Below are positions 23,830 to 47,786 of a DNA stretch of 64,000 nt, one piece after another. Under the pieces are notes generated by a model, which was not told the DNA's origin, did not search any database, and saw only the letters and a program-made list of their open reading frames with translations. The position numbers and the translations under genes were made by a program. Source of the stretch: Gordius sp. MW1 (Eukaryota; Nematomorpha; Gordioida; Gordea; Gordiidae); NCBI GenBank assembly GCA_964036665.1, contig OZ038528.1, positions 6,764,501-6,828,500 on the forward strand, read 5' to 3'. How positions within the stretch are numbered: the stretch's first letter is position 1; the number at the start of each line of letters is the position of its first letter.

Positions 23830-24577
23830 GTTTTATACGTTTTGGCACTTAATAAAACCAAATTTGGAAAACTACCAGACCGATTTGGCTCAAAGTTTCA
23901 CAGTTTATTCCCCATACTCCGGAGCATGTTTTAAGATTTGTTCGAGCCAAATCGGTTCAGTAGTTTTCGAGGGGTCACGTTTTTTTGTTTTATACGTTGT
24001 TTTATACGTTTTGGCACTTAATAAAACCAAATTTGGATAACTACCAGACCGATTTGGCTCAAAATTTTAGAGTTTATTCCCCATACTCCAAGCATGTTTT
24101 AAGATTTGTTTGAGTCAAATCGGGCCAGTAGTTTTCGAAGGGTCACGTTTTTTTGTTTTATACGTTTTGGCAATTAATAAAGACGTCATATGCTATGCAG
24201 TATAATATATGAAGCTTAAATGTTTTATGGCTGCATAAAAATTTTCTTTCATATTAAATCAGGTCAGACCCGTTACCATATGAATGAACCAGAGGAATAT
24301 AAACATTAGATTCTACAAAGTATTTTATGTCATGGTTATGCGTTTATTTTGTAGAAGAAACTTAAATTACATTTAAAACTCGGTGACATTTCTTTAAGGC
24401 TTATGCTAAACTTTACCATAAATTATTTGGGTTATATCTGTACTGCGTTATGAATATTTTATGTTTTTAGTCAATTATTCATAAAGTGTAAGTCTACAGC
24501 CATTAGAAACACTTAAAAAGTGATACTGCAAAATGCAAAAATAAATGGCAAAACAACGTTTGCCGGGTTCATCTAGT
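23830..24577 (+). mobile_element. Helitron, 5'-truncated, 3' end CTAGT
   Basis: The 3' terminus has a hairpin (GGCAAA and TTTGCC around ACAACG) then GGGTTCATCTAGT at 24577, matching the CTRRT rule. Its interior shares blocks with the copy at 31348-33464 (GACGTCATATG, CATATTAAATCAGGTCAGAC). The 5' TC end is missing. A block of roughly 170 bp around 23835-24180 is duplicated in tandem. Confidence 0.7.
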
Positions 24578-25044
24578 CTTATATATAAAAATGAAACTAT
24601 GTGTGTATGCCGCCACCAATTTTGAAAAATATCAGACCGATTTGGCTCAAAATTTCATAGTTTATTCCTGACACTCCGGAGCATGTTTTAAGATTTGTTT
24701 GAGCCAAATCGGTCCAGTAGTTTTCGAGAACAGTTTAGCGCCTGATTCTCAACTTTTTTGGAAAACTACCAATCCGATTTGGCTCAAAATTTCACAGTTT
24801 ATTCCTGACACTCCGGAGCATGTTTTAAGATTGTTCGAGCCAAATGCAAATCGGTCCAGTAGTTTTCGAGTATTCGTACGCCTTGCACTGTGTACGGAAA
24901 TAGAACAATAGAAGTAGAACATATAGACATCAAACTTTATTTTTACTTCAATAACCGCTTTATCATCATATATGCCCTAAAATTCCAACATAATTTAATA
25001 CACCCGGGTAAATGGCAAAACAACGTTTGCCGGGTTCATCTAGT
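24577..25044 (+). mobile_element. Helitron (468 bp), head-to-tail with preceding copy
   Basis: Starts TCTTATATATAAAAATG and ends with the hairpin and CTAGT at 25040-25044. The first T is also the last base of the upstream Helitron's CTAGT, so the copies are joined head to tail. The interior has two copies of an inverted-repeat module (ACCGATTTGGCTCAAA ... GAGCCAAATCGGT). No Rep/helicase gene, so non-autonomous. Confidence 0.8.
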
Positions 25045-25069
25045 TAATAATATTATATTAGTAAATAGA

Positions 25070-25140
25070 AAAATAAGCCCTTCGGGCGTAGCTGGGGGCT
25101 TCGTCCCCAGACCCCCATCTCATCGGGGGCTCCGCCTTAT
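25070..25140. other. GC-rich hairpins inside the hAT element
   Basis: Consecutive stem-loops GCCCTTCGGGC, GGGGGCTTCGTCCCC and CCCCCATCTCATCGGGGG stand out against AT-rich surroundings. They lie between the Helitron end and the hAT right terminus. They resemble bacterial terminator hairpins only by shape; the context makes them part of the hAT. Confidence 0.6.
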
Positions 25141-25228
25141 AAATAATTTATTGAAATAAAAATGTTTTTAAAAATTTGGAAAATTTCTACCCCCTTGAGA
25201 AAATCCTGGCTACGCCCCTGATACCAAT

Positions 25229-26897
25229 GAATCTAGCAATACTTTAAAAAAGATAGAGGGGTTTGGAACCTTATTTTACTTTAAACGGGAGGGTGCTAAT
25301 GTCTATTTAAACTTTACTTATATTTGCAAAATTATCAAATTTGTATTTTTACCTTTTATGCTCTTACAATTCTTATGTTTACAATCGATTTTGGTGTTTC
25401 CCCCATAAACATACCCAAAATTTAAAATAAAGAGGGGGGATAAAAAGTTTAAAAATACTTTAGAGGGTTGAAGTTTCACTAACCCCCATGTCTTCCATAT
25501 AGTCTACCTTTGGATTTTTGCCTATACCTAGTGCAGGTCAAAACAATCTAACCCTCATTAAAATTTTATTTCTAATAGTTTATAAAATTGGTGAGATAAC
25601 AACGACAACATGCAAAAAGATTATAAATGTTTATATCAAAATTTTGTGCAAAATTTTAAATGTATAATGGAGCTAATGCATTTACTATATTGTGAAATTA
25701 ATTTATTAGTAAAACACTATAACCTATAGTTGAGAATCGCAGTTTAAATGACACTAGTTTCAATCTTATCAAAGACAACTAAATAATGGTTTTAGAGCCA
25801 CTATATATAAGGAACACCTGGACAGCACTTAAAGACTTTCAACCCGCAGACATTCGAAAATATTTATTATAAAAATGAATAAAATTTTGATGATGCAAAG
25901 AAATCTATTAAATATAAAATGACACCAGGATCGAAGGTAACATAAGATTTGCGATTTATCCTTTCAGTATTTTAAAATTGAAATTAAATCCCAGAATGAT
26001 TTAATTCTACATGAATTTATATTTCTTCAAAAGAAAATTCTTCTAAAAAACATGTATCAGATATAACGGTTACGATTATAGCCGAATTTGACTAATTCTA
26101 GAATAAAACTATAATTTTTCACAAGAAAATGAGGTTAGAGGCGTATTGAATATTATTTCAATCTAAATAATAAGGTTGAAATACCCTTAAATTTAGTGTC
26201 TTATAAATTGTTACAATGTTAACTCAGTCCTTCGGACCTCACCGCCTTCGTATTAGACTGGGTCTTTCCATTACACCTTAAATCTGCCCTCTTCTTTACT
26301 GAGTAGAGCATTATTTAAGTTTATTGAAATATCCTTTCCACCACTTACTTCGGCTTGAATGGGGTTTGACCCTTCTCATTTTTTTTATTTTAAGGTCTCT
26401 GACATCGCGACTTCTTTTCCGTTATCTTGGCCAATTTGTACATAAGATGACCTTCACCCATTTCTGTGTATGAAGCATTCTTCGCTATTGCAACATCCTT
26501 TTAGCGGCTCATTTTGCCCTCCGAATTTCTTGATTTATGCCACGGTCTTTAGAATTTACTTTTTTTCTATAAAATCCCTCTTCGAATGATCTTACTAACA
26601 TATTCCCTATTTAAAGCTTTGCTTCCTTTGGTCTGTCTAAGAAGCAAAATAGTCGTTTCAAGAAGTTAGCGTCTCCTAATCGTCGTCTGCGTTCCGTTAC
26701 AACTTCCTAGCACCAAAGAATGTAGAGCTTTCGGATGGTATTTATCGTTTTAACATTTTAACCTAAGGAAAATCATGTTTTGAGCAATAAAACTCAGCAG
26801 ACTAAGAAATCTGTTTGTGCACAATGAACAATTTACTTGAAGAGAAATGGTTTTTTGTTTGTTTTTGAGATTTATATATATTGTATAAAATAACAAT
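25229..26897. other. Gene-free region with an unclassified less AT-rich patch
   Basis: From about 26220 to 26760 base composition becomes less AT-rich and CT-skewed on the plus strand, with short open stretches on both strands but no recognisable protein. It could be an old repeat. The rest is plain AT-rich DNA. Confidence 0.4.
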
Positions 26898-26905
26898 ATT
26901 TATAC

Positions 26906-27563
26906 TAGAGGTGTGCACGGATCAATCCGAGCTCGGATCAACATTTTAATTTTGGAAGTCGGATCGGATCAACATTTTATTTAAGTCGGATCGGATTTTC
27001 AAATTTAAAATAAACAATAATAAGTTCTAATTAATTACATTAATAATTTTTAGTATACCTTTTCATAATTATCTTTGAAATGAAGATTGCAAATATGATT
27101 CAAAAAAAGATTTGCTGAAATGGTGGGTTTCATATCAAACAATCCTGCCAAGGCTTTATAAGCTGGCAAATAAAGTTTAGCCATACCTGCTACCTCTACC
27201 ATTTCGGAAAGAAATTTCTCGGTGGCTGGAAGAACATTAGAAGAAAGAAGAACGCGAATTAAACCAAAAAATTTAGATTCTTTATTATTATTATATAATA
27301 TGGAATTAGTCAAATAAAATTTTATACGGGTCTATTATAATTGCTATTCCTTATTTTTATGTATTTTGAATTTAATCATCAATAAAAAGTTCTGTTCTAA
27401 AAATTTTAATTTAAAAATTTCGGATCGGATCGGATTTAGATTTTAAAAAACTCGAATCGGATCAGATTTAGATTTTAAAAAACTCGGATCGGATGGATTT
27501 AAATTTTTCAAAAACCCCTCGGATCGGATCGGTTTAAAAAAATTTGATCCGTGCACACCTCTA
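26906..27563. mobile_element. hAT element (658 bp), TSD ATTTATAC
   Basis: Perfect 20-bp terminal inverted repeats TAGAGGTGTGCACGGATCAA and exact 8-bp flanking repeats ATTTATAC (26898-26905, 27564-27571). Subterminal regions consist of repeated CGGATCGGAT words. The centre (27050-27313, minus) keeps an 87-codon frame with LPATEKFLSEM and YLPAYKALAGLF, possibly a scrap of hAT transposase or a captured exon. Confidence 0.92.
27050..27313 (-). pseudogene. Coding-like fragment inside hAT element
   Basis: Open for 87 codons and ends KDNYEK before a GTATAC word that looks like a donor site. LLSSNVLPATEKFLSEM followed by YLPAYKAL recalls the 'PFxxATExLS...LPxYxxL' block of hAT transposases, but the match is by eye. 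It may instead be a captured host exon. No start or downstream partner found. Confidence 0.4.
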
Positions 27564-27965
27564 ATTTATACATGAGAAAATTTTGACGCACGCAATTATT
27601 ATTTTTTAGAGTTTATATCCTTCACCGGAAGCATGAGTTATTTATTATGACGAGCGGTGTTAACTAACGTGCTATCGCCCTTCCCAAGCATTGAGGGCCA
27701 TAATTATATATTATCTAGTATTTACAACGAGGTTTATATCTTCAATTGTACCTTACCTTTCCCACTTCACATATCATTTACCACTTTTTCCTAATTTATA
27801 TGCCACAACCGATCAAGCTAATTTCAGTCCCTAATTTCCAAGCCCCCCCCTCCCCGTTGATGTTTGAAATTTAAAACGATATTCAATAAAATTATAGCAA
27901 ATTTTGTTATGGACAATTTTTTTGGAATATTAAAAATTATAATTTACAAAAGAGAATAAATCAGG

Positions 27966-40101
<12,136 letters not shown>

Positions 40102-40739
40102 GAAAATTTCAGCTGGTAAATTAATTCCGTTTCAAAATATCTTAATTTGCAATAACTTTCGTCTACGGTTCGCATACAATTTTTGAATATGCATAATATC
40201 AGATATAGAGTTAATTAGGAAAACATAGGGTAATCGTCAGGGTCTGCATAAAACTTTTATTCATATATGTGCAGGGTCATAAAAATTTTAATACTTACTT
40301 TTTTATTACTTCCCGCATCAACCAATAATTTGAATATTTAACATGTTTTTTAGAGTAACCTCAATTTCTTTGAATAATATTATTTATTGGGTTTAGTTTG
40401 TTCACTTATCATACAAAAGAATGTATTTTAATAATCCTTTTCATAACTATAAAAGCGCTTAATATATGTTCACACAAACAGTCCCATGTTAGATAAATTA
40501 TCAATAAATCTCAAAAACCTACATATATACCTAAGGTTTCCGATGAGTTTATTGCACTAAATTTATTTATAACGATGTATGAGGTTTTATTTAGACAAAC
40601 TCATCCTATATAATTAAGTGGTGAATAGTGAATATGTAACGCGTAAAATTTATGGCTAAGTTGGTAGGTGTTATTATATTAGTTTTATAATTTTATTAAT
40701 TAAAAAAATCTTGGAAAACTTCAAGGCTACGTACCGCAA
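40102..40739. other. 5' flank of IARS2, no feature seen
   Basis: AT-rich with no clear core promoter. No other gene reads away from IARS2 here. Confidence 0.45.
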
Positions 40740-43020
40740 AGGTAAATCAAATCACTTGCAGGACCCAAAATCGAGATTGGAAACGATATTGGTCGCATAA
40801 CTTACGAAGAATTAGAAGGCGAGAACTTCGCAGAAGTAAGCGTAATAACACAAAATTGTGGCAATATCGATCTTGCAAAATTCCAAGAGGATCCAGACAT
40901 AATTTTGGTGTCAGATTACTTGATGGAAAATGTACGCTAGAGACGTTACCATCTCCTTATCGAAGCTTAATACTTGTATTGGAGGTCAACAACAACGTGT
41001 TATTACGCAACGAAAATATAGTAATTCCATCAGTGTTGCGACCTCAGGTACTTGAATTGCTTCATGCAGGACAAACAGGCATAGCCAAGATGAAAGGTCT
41101 AGCGAAGAGAAGATATCACGAGATATTACCGTGTTCGTAGGACAATGCGGAAAACTTGCCAGGACGCCAACACACGACAAGAAGGGGATATGGCCGCCAA
41201 CGAGTCAAGTTTGGAAAAGAATTTACCTTGATTTATTTGATTTTGAACAATATCTGCGTAGATGCACATTCCAGTTGACATGAATATAAAGTGAGCACGT
41301 TATCTAAGTAGGTAGTAGTCGATTTTATAAAAAAATCATGCAGGTGATTATTAGTGATGCGGAAAAATCGAAAAAAATCTCGGTCTCGTCTCGTCTCGAA
41401 AAACCGAGACGAGACTAGAATTCGAAAAATGGAGTCGAGATCGAGACGAGAATTTTGATGTCGAGACGAGACGATACGAGATTTTCTCGGCGAGATCTCG
41501 ACTTTTTATTGATCGTTAGATTTTAGTAAATTATTGTGTATTTTAATTTACATGATTTACATTTAAGGTATATCAAGTATAAATCAATATGTTTGGAATA
41601 TATTTGATATTAAAAAAATTCTTAAGTGTAGTAATTGTTATATATTTTTGCAAAAATTTGGCAATCATTTACCTAAGTATGGTTGATTTTTGTCACACAT
41701 TTAAATACGTACTCTTTAATTTAAAGTTTAAAACTTTATGTTCTTAATTCTATAATAATGCTGCTTTTATTGTTGTTTTTACAACGTTTTATTTGTGCAA
41801 CTAGTTATCAATTCTGTAAATAATAATAACATCATTAAATGTCACTCCCACTTTGTGGTTTATCACGCTATAGTAAACACGCACTAAATACTATGGGCTA
41901 TAATTGATGATGGTTATATAAATGGACTTAAACGTTTGCCTTAAATATGTTAAGGTCTAGTTTGAAGCTTTAGCAAGGGTTAATAAAGAGTCTCAATTTG
42001 CTCAATTATGCAACTAAGTCAACTATAAGCGAACTTATAATTTTCCAAGTCCATTTATAGTTGACAGACACAGTTTTGATACAAATGTTATAATTTGCTA
42101 GAACAATAAAATTTAATTTCCTATATTTCAAATTTATTAATAGTTTTTTATTCTACACTTATTAAAGAAAATATTATCTTTATGAGTTAATTCATATCTT
42201 TATATTGTCAATGAGATCTCGTGTCCCGCTAAATCTTTAAAAAGTTTGTGTATTAGAGTTTTTCCAAAAATATAAAAGTTTGCCATTTGGATTTTTGAAC
42301 ACTTATTTAATATTTTTAATAAAAGAGGAGAAATTTTTATTTCGTATATATATTTTTTTAAATGTCGAGACGAGACGAAAATTCTCGTCGAGACGAGACG
42401 AGACCGACATTTTTTTAGACCGAGACGAGACGAGATCGAGATTTTCATAATCGCTCCCGAGACGAGACGAGATTTTGTTTTCGAGACCGAGACGAGATCA
42501 AAACACTAGTGATTATGTCTCCCGAAGACGATAGTATCTGACAACGGCATCGCTTTTGCCCGCGTCGAGAGCGGTTTTGTAGTAAATGTGGAATACGGCA
42601 TTTACTTACCCCTCCATATCATCCGAGTACGAATGGACTCGCCTAAAGGCAGAGGGCTGTGATGAAACGATGCTTGAAAAACGCTAAGGTCGAGGACGGG
42701 ACATATCCTTTTCGACTCTACCATAGTGTTGCACCGAAGTTTCTTGACAACCGGTTAGCAAGGTATCTCTTAACCGTTTACCACACACACCTTAGATACG
42801 ATTTTAAAATCGGCGCAATTAGACACGACATCACACCGCGGATTTAAATTTAAAATCGGTGATGCTGTATGGACGCGCAATTATGTAGGAGGAGAAATAT
42901 AGAGGCAACAATCCTATCTCAGAAGGGCACAAAAATGTACGAGATAAAAGCGCTAGCTTCTCCGGGTCGGCACCTGCGTCACGTTGAACAATTACGCCCT
43001 AGATCGATATAATAATCTTT
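40740..43020 (+). pseudogene. Decayed Ty3/gypsy pol (integrase), split by a hAT
   Basis: Left of the hAT, a frame reads NIVIPSVLRPQVLELLHAGQ and IAKMKGLAKRRY, the gypsy integrase zinc domain region. Right of it come VSDNGIAF (second catalytic Asp), LLTPPYHPSTNGLA, MKRCLKNAK and a tail with KIGDAVW and GRHLRHVEQLRPR. There are several frame changes, and the codon after NGLA (42644-42646), where the catalytic Glu belongs, is TAA. The first catalytic Asp region is lost or unreadable. I see no LTR pair. The hAT at 41352-42508 interrupts it, so the gypsy copy is older. Confidence 0.8.
41352..42508. mobile_element. hAT element (1157 bp), TSD GTGATTAT, CGAGACGAGAC ends
   Basis: Exact 8-bp repeats GTGATTAT flank it (41344-41351, 42509-42516). 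The ends start TAGTGATGCGG and (complement) TAGTGTTTTGATCTCG. Both subterminal regions are arrays of GAGAC/GTCTC words (TCTCGTCTCGTCTCG). The interior is AT-rich with no convincing transposase. It is inserted in the gypsy pseudogene. Confidence 0.9.
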
Positions 43021-43680
43021 TTATATTTTATCTAGATTCAATACGTAACGGAGTGGGTAGTCGTTGAGGTGCGCTTGAGAGCGATACGACTCGAACTAAG
43101 GGGAAGGCCAAGACCGAACGTGTTCGAGTCCGATAAAGAAGGCCGATGGAACCCGCGTTCGCACCGGTACCCACTCAAATTATATTATGGCGGGTAGACG
43201 GGAAACACGTCATGAGGCGACTAGGCCTAATAGGGTGGGCATAGCAACGCGGTATCGGGACATAGTGGCTTACCCCGAAGTACAGCTGGACGGGTTAACC
43301 TGGAACACCGAGAGGTGGCCCCGCGCACAACTCAAACGACGACAACGCAACTCCCCCAAGATTGTCCGAGACGTTCCAAGGTGATAAGGGATGAGAGGGC
43401 AAGGACGTCACGCCGTCCGCAGGCGGGACGGGCGAAAATAAGGCAGACAAAGGCCTTTTACCGAGAGTGTCGCCTTTGACACCGAATGCCAATGTGAGGG
43501 CGAACGATCCCGCCCAAGCCAGCAGGCAAGACAGGACAGTAGCGCCGGTAGTGTCGGGAGGTGGGGTCAACCCCGAGTAAGAAGTTCAATTGTTGGAAAA
43601 TACTCTAAGCCGGGACAGCACGGACTTGGTGGGTTCTCAATTTAAAAGAATGATTTGTCGTGATCCGTAACCAGACAACA
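43021..43680. other. GC-richer tail after gypsy pol, unclassified
   Basis: Composition rises well above the surroundings. Open frames on both strands (for example 43187-43384) have no recognisable domain. This may be the 3' part or LTR of the gypsy element, but no direct repeat partner is in view. Confidence 0.4.
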
Positions 43681-45250
43681 CTTAAAAAAGAAACGCACTC
43701 GAAATATATATTAAAAACATATATTATATATGTTGTTATTCGATTAAAATAAATTTCATTTGGTACTACAAATTTTATACTCTCACATCCTCCAAGAATA
43801 ATACTCCCTCATCTTTACGACGCTAATAGTCCCATTCTAAAATATAATACTAGTATAATACTCCCTCATTTCTACGAATATAATACTCCCATCTTCAAAT
43901 TTAATAGGTATTTTAATAGGAAAAAGGGTAGTCCTAATCGTACGCACCTGTTTGAAAGGCGCTCGTTAATCTCAAAAAAATCTGTGCCTTTACATAGAAC
44001 TTTCTTTAATGACAGTTGCTAGTTTACTTGATTAATGTAATAGTTTGCTTTGCAACCTTGATTTCCAAACATTATAACAAAGCAAACTATTGCTATCAAT
44101 ATAAGTTGCATTTAAATAATTTCAATATTTCATAGTACATTGTCTTCATTAAGGCTCTGCTGTTCCTGATAATAGATTGCCTGTTCAGATTTTATAATTA
44201 ATGCCCGTTTAGGTCGGCCCGAACCCTTCTAAATATTATTTGGTTATGGAATCCTTACAGCAGCTCTTGCCCGGTCATGATACTTTAAAATGTATTTTAT
44301 AAATAATTAATGTCAAGTGCAGCTAATTGGACGAGAAACTTAAATCAGTAACTTTATTTCCCCACAATTTTTGCTCTATCAAATTTTTAGAACGGTCTAT
44401 AGATATGGCTCAAGCTAATGCTCTTTTAAATATTTTTTGTTTTTCCGCCATTTTTCTTAAAGATTTTCAAAATATTCAGTTTATTTGAAAATTGCAGAAT
44501 GAATTCTAATAGTAAATGATATATCAACTATTAAAAGTTAATATAATATCTAAACGGCATCAGAAAAACTATCATTACCAAATGTATTATAGGCAGGAGA
44601 CTTTACGTTGCATAAAAAACTTCCAAACTTAAAAAATCTTAAAATTTGACATTATTTAAGCTAATAATTCTAATTTCAGATTTTGAGAAACTTTTGTATT
44701 TATTATTGATACAACATTTGTAAATAAAACAAGTTTTTGAAATCAGTTTTAATTATACAGTCTTTAGAAAATGTGACAATTCTTATTTTTTGCGAAAACT
44801 CTGAAAATAGTTTTTGAAGCAATTTAATTTTAACAGATAGCGAAATCATCATGATAAAAAATTGTGTTCTATAATATAGCTCTTTATTAAAAAATACATT
44901 TGATAATAAAATTTGTTAAAGTGGTCAGAAATTATTAATAAGCATAAAAAACAAGATTAAAATTACTCAAATTACTGATATAAAAGTTTAAAAAATGAGA
45001 GAGTTATAATCAACAAGGGTCTATTTACTTACTTTTTTTCCAACAATAATAATAAGTCTTTCAAATCATTAATAAGAAGATCGCGAGAAGTTCCAAGAGA
45101 ATTACGAATTATTTATATGGGATGAACTACTAATGTTCGCTTGTTAGCACCATATGCGCTAGCAAAACAGGATAACTTTCTCCGACCCGAAGTTAAACTC
45201 TCTTAGCACGATCTTTGGACTGAGTCTTTGACAGACAGCTAACTTTTTTC
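43681..45250. other. Gene-free intergenic DNA
   Basis: AT-rich. A short motif ACTCCCTCAT followed by TACGA recurs near 43800-43890. Nothing else seen. Confidence 0.4.
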
Positions 45251-45299
45251 TCCCAATAGCTTGTTCGGGTATACCTATCGAACGTCTTTGAACGATTGT

Positions 45300-45670
45300 T
45301 GGAGATGTAATGTCCGCATGTATCTTGTATTAACGGGATTTGTCATCTACGATCGTTTTCTATGCATTTGTAAAGTTGATCATCACCGTAATTATCTCGA
45401 TATTCGGCCTTCCCCTTCAAGCTTGCTGTTGCAACGATGCGTGACATCCACGCCCAACAATTGATCACGTAAATCTGGGTGTCGTTAGGTTCAGGATATT
45501 CTACCCATTGTTTTCGTTTTAAGCAACCCAAAGAAATTTCCTTTCTTTGCCCCAAGAGAGCGATCTCTCAGCTAGGAGAAAACAAAAACCTCCGCCACCC
45601 CAGGTCGCACAGGCCGCTCCTGGATGAGAGCTGCTAACCTCTCGACCACACGGGTATGGATATTTCCTTA
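45300..45670 (-). repeat. tRNA-derived SINE candidate
   Basis: On the minus strand a head reads CCGTGTGGTCGAGAGGTTAG followed by CAGCTCTCATCCAGGAGCGG. It fits a pol III A box (TGGTCGAGAGG) and the general layout of tRNA-like SINE heads. A B box (expected GGTTCGANNCC) is only poorly matched by GTGCGACCTGG. A non-tRNA body follows toward 45300. No target duplication identified. Confidence 0.45.
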
Positions 45671-46129
45671 ATACTATCAGTGACGTCGCTATACCACACA
45701 TCAACCATCGGTGCCAACACGGGCACCAGCGACATTATTAAGTTTAAAAATATTGGCACCAGCCGTATCTTGCATAAAATACAACTTCGCCTACCATCAT
45801 AATCATGGTTGACAAAGTTAGTTTTGTTTGCTCTCTTCCTGTTAGTTTAGCATTATTGATTTTATCATATTTATGGGATGTATTCTCAAAACATTAATCT
45901 CCAAAAATAGTTTCTTTCATGTGCTTCCATAAGTAGTTATTAAAGAATGGCCAAGGTGTTTTGTGAATTTCCATGTCAAATTAAAATAATACAAGCTGTA
46001 TAATTAAAAAATAATAATTCAATAACGTTTATTAATATTGTATTATCAGTAATAATGGCCTAATGATCAAAATTTGGATATATTAACAAATAATAAAATA
46101 TTAATTTTTTATAGTATATGCTCAGTAAA

Positions 46130-46450
46130 TTCTTAGAACGAAAATAATAAATTATGATACTTGTAATTTTCTAACAAAATGGATTATTTATTCAAAATAG
46201 TATTGAAATTTAATCCGTGAAGGAAATTTAAATTTAAAGCGATGAACACAAACTAGACGCTATATTATTTAATTTAATTAGTGAATTTGCATTTTATAAA
46301 GAGTAACTTTAACTTTCGTTGAATAGTTACTGAATGAATGTAAATGACTACAGTTACAATTGCTCTGAGTAAAAGTAACTGATTACAATAACTTTTCTGA
46401 TGAAAATTAACTAGTTCCAGGAACTAGTTACATGTTACTTAACAGCTCCA
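46130..46450. mobile_element. Truncated copy of the 4831-5575 hAT family
   Basis: Shares blocks with 5280-5575: ATAATAAATTATGATA, ACTAGACG, TATTATTTAATT, and near the end GGAACTAGTTACATG then a TTAACAGCTC terminus. The left end and target duplication are missing, so it is an old fragment. Confidence 0.65.
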
Positions 46451-47785
46451 GTTGTAAGACATTTTAACTATTAAAATGTAGTTAATTCCATTTTAAAATT
46501 TATGGTGATAACTGTATTTAAAAATGTTTGATAAAATTAATGATAAATGTAAAAATCAAATTTGTTTGTAGGCTACTTTTTCATTCCTAGCACAAAAGGG
46601 CTTCAGGAATTAAGGTGGACATTTTATTAAGAGCGAATAAAAGCTAAAGTCTGGTGGTATTCTTGTATGACGAAATTTTTCACAAAATATTTTTAACATC
46701 GAGGTGAAGGAGCTAACTCCATCTTGCCCACAGCTCCTACCACCCCAAGCCTGGCATCGCCTGACTCACACCTTACAACGGGACCCCAGGATGAGTAAAT
46801 TTTCGGATGGAGTCCAAAACAAAACAGTTTTAAAATCAAGCCAAGATATCGTTCACGGACATAAGTCCTCGACAGCAAGCAAGCGTCGTTTTTAGAGAGA
46901 TGTGTTAAAACTTTTAAGTACTATTAATTTGTATTGGGCCATGAGGTTAATGATCAAATGTTTAATTTGTTTTACAGTAAGCTCAAATTTCTTTCGAATA
47001 GAGGTGATGTAAGCATAAAAAATACGTTTTTAGAGCGGAGGCACACTCATACATAAATTGATATTGTTTAGTACCATAGCATTTAATTAATGCTTATTAA
47101 TTTGTTCAACTTTTAAACTTTACTCAATAAAATTTAAATTTAGGACTTAAATGCTTTTTTAATTATTATTAAACCTCATTATAAGAGGCTTGTATACGGC
47201 ATTTATTTACTTAACGATACAGTAACGGAAAAGTATAAATACCTGGTTGTTTGCATTGAGGTGGGTACCTAAAAAGGAAATGAGAGTCAGAGGGCATCGA
47301 GGCCCCCACCTGCTAAATATATTATAAAATCAATATCGTAAGCATCCTTGAACCAAATAAAATCTTAAGGAGTTGCTTGAAAAGGCGTTAACTCCAATAC
47401 TTTATAAATTCCCGTTTATGCTATAACGTATTTCGGTAGTCCGATATAATTTGTGTTGATTCGCTCTGTATAATACCTAAATTTCAAGTGTTTTAGTTAA
47501 GAATGCTCTAGACTGATCTATACGGTATAATGATTGAAATAAAGATTTAAAAGGCAGAAAAATAATTATAAAGACCTATTATTCTTAACAATCATTTTTC
47601 CGCCGTCCCTATAACACTTCGACCGTCGTCATAATCTACACAAATGTCTATGCAAAAATTAGAATAGGAAACTTTTTCTTAAAAAAATATATTCTCAAAA
47701 TTGTTATAAGTTAAATATAATAGAAAACGCTTATTAAAAAAATGTTTTGAGGCAAGGAGAGTGAATAAACGAATTTCAGTTAAAC
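46451..47785. other. Gene-free intergenic DNA
   Basis: AT-rich. A patch at 46680-46900 is less AT-rich and gives short opposite-strand open frames without recognisable motifs. Confidence 0.4.
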
Positions 47786-47786
47786 C

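Larger units (their letters stand above)
23768..25220. mobile_element. hAT-type element with 8-bp TSD ATACCAAT, carrying Helitrons
   Basis: The left end CAGGGGCGTAGACAAGGGGG and right end (complement) CAGGGGCGTAGCCAGG are inverted repeats; both are followed by an AAGGGGGTAGAAA word. Exact 8-bp repeats ATACCAAT flank it (23760-23767, 25221-25228). No transposase is present. Its interior is mostly Helitron sequence: a 5'-truncated copy ending at 24577 and a complete copy to 25044. The CAGGGGCG start and 8-bp duplication fit hAT. Short relics with the same kind of end occur at 56313 and 62174. Confidence 0.85.

Noticed and set aside
25070..25140. Bacterial-type terminator or contamination
   Set aside because: Hairpins lie inside a hAT element with an intact target duplication in animal DNA.
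43187..43570. Overlapping open frames on both strands
   Set aside because: Less AT-rich DNA gives few stops; neither product shows a domain, and the region follows a gypsy remnant.
45343..45704. Two minus-strand frames of 61-70 codons
   Set aside because: They overlap a tRNA-like SINE head and body; no protein motif.
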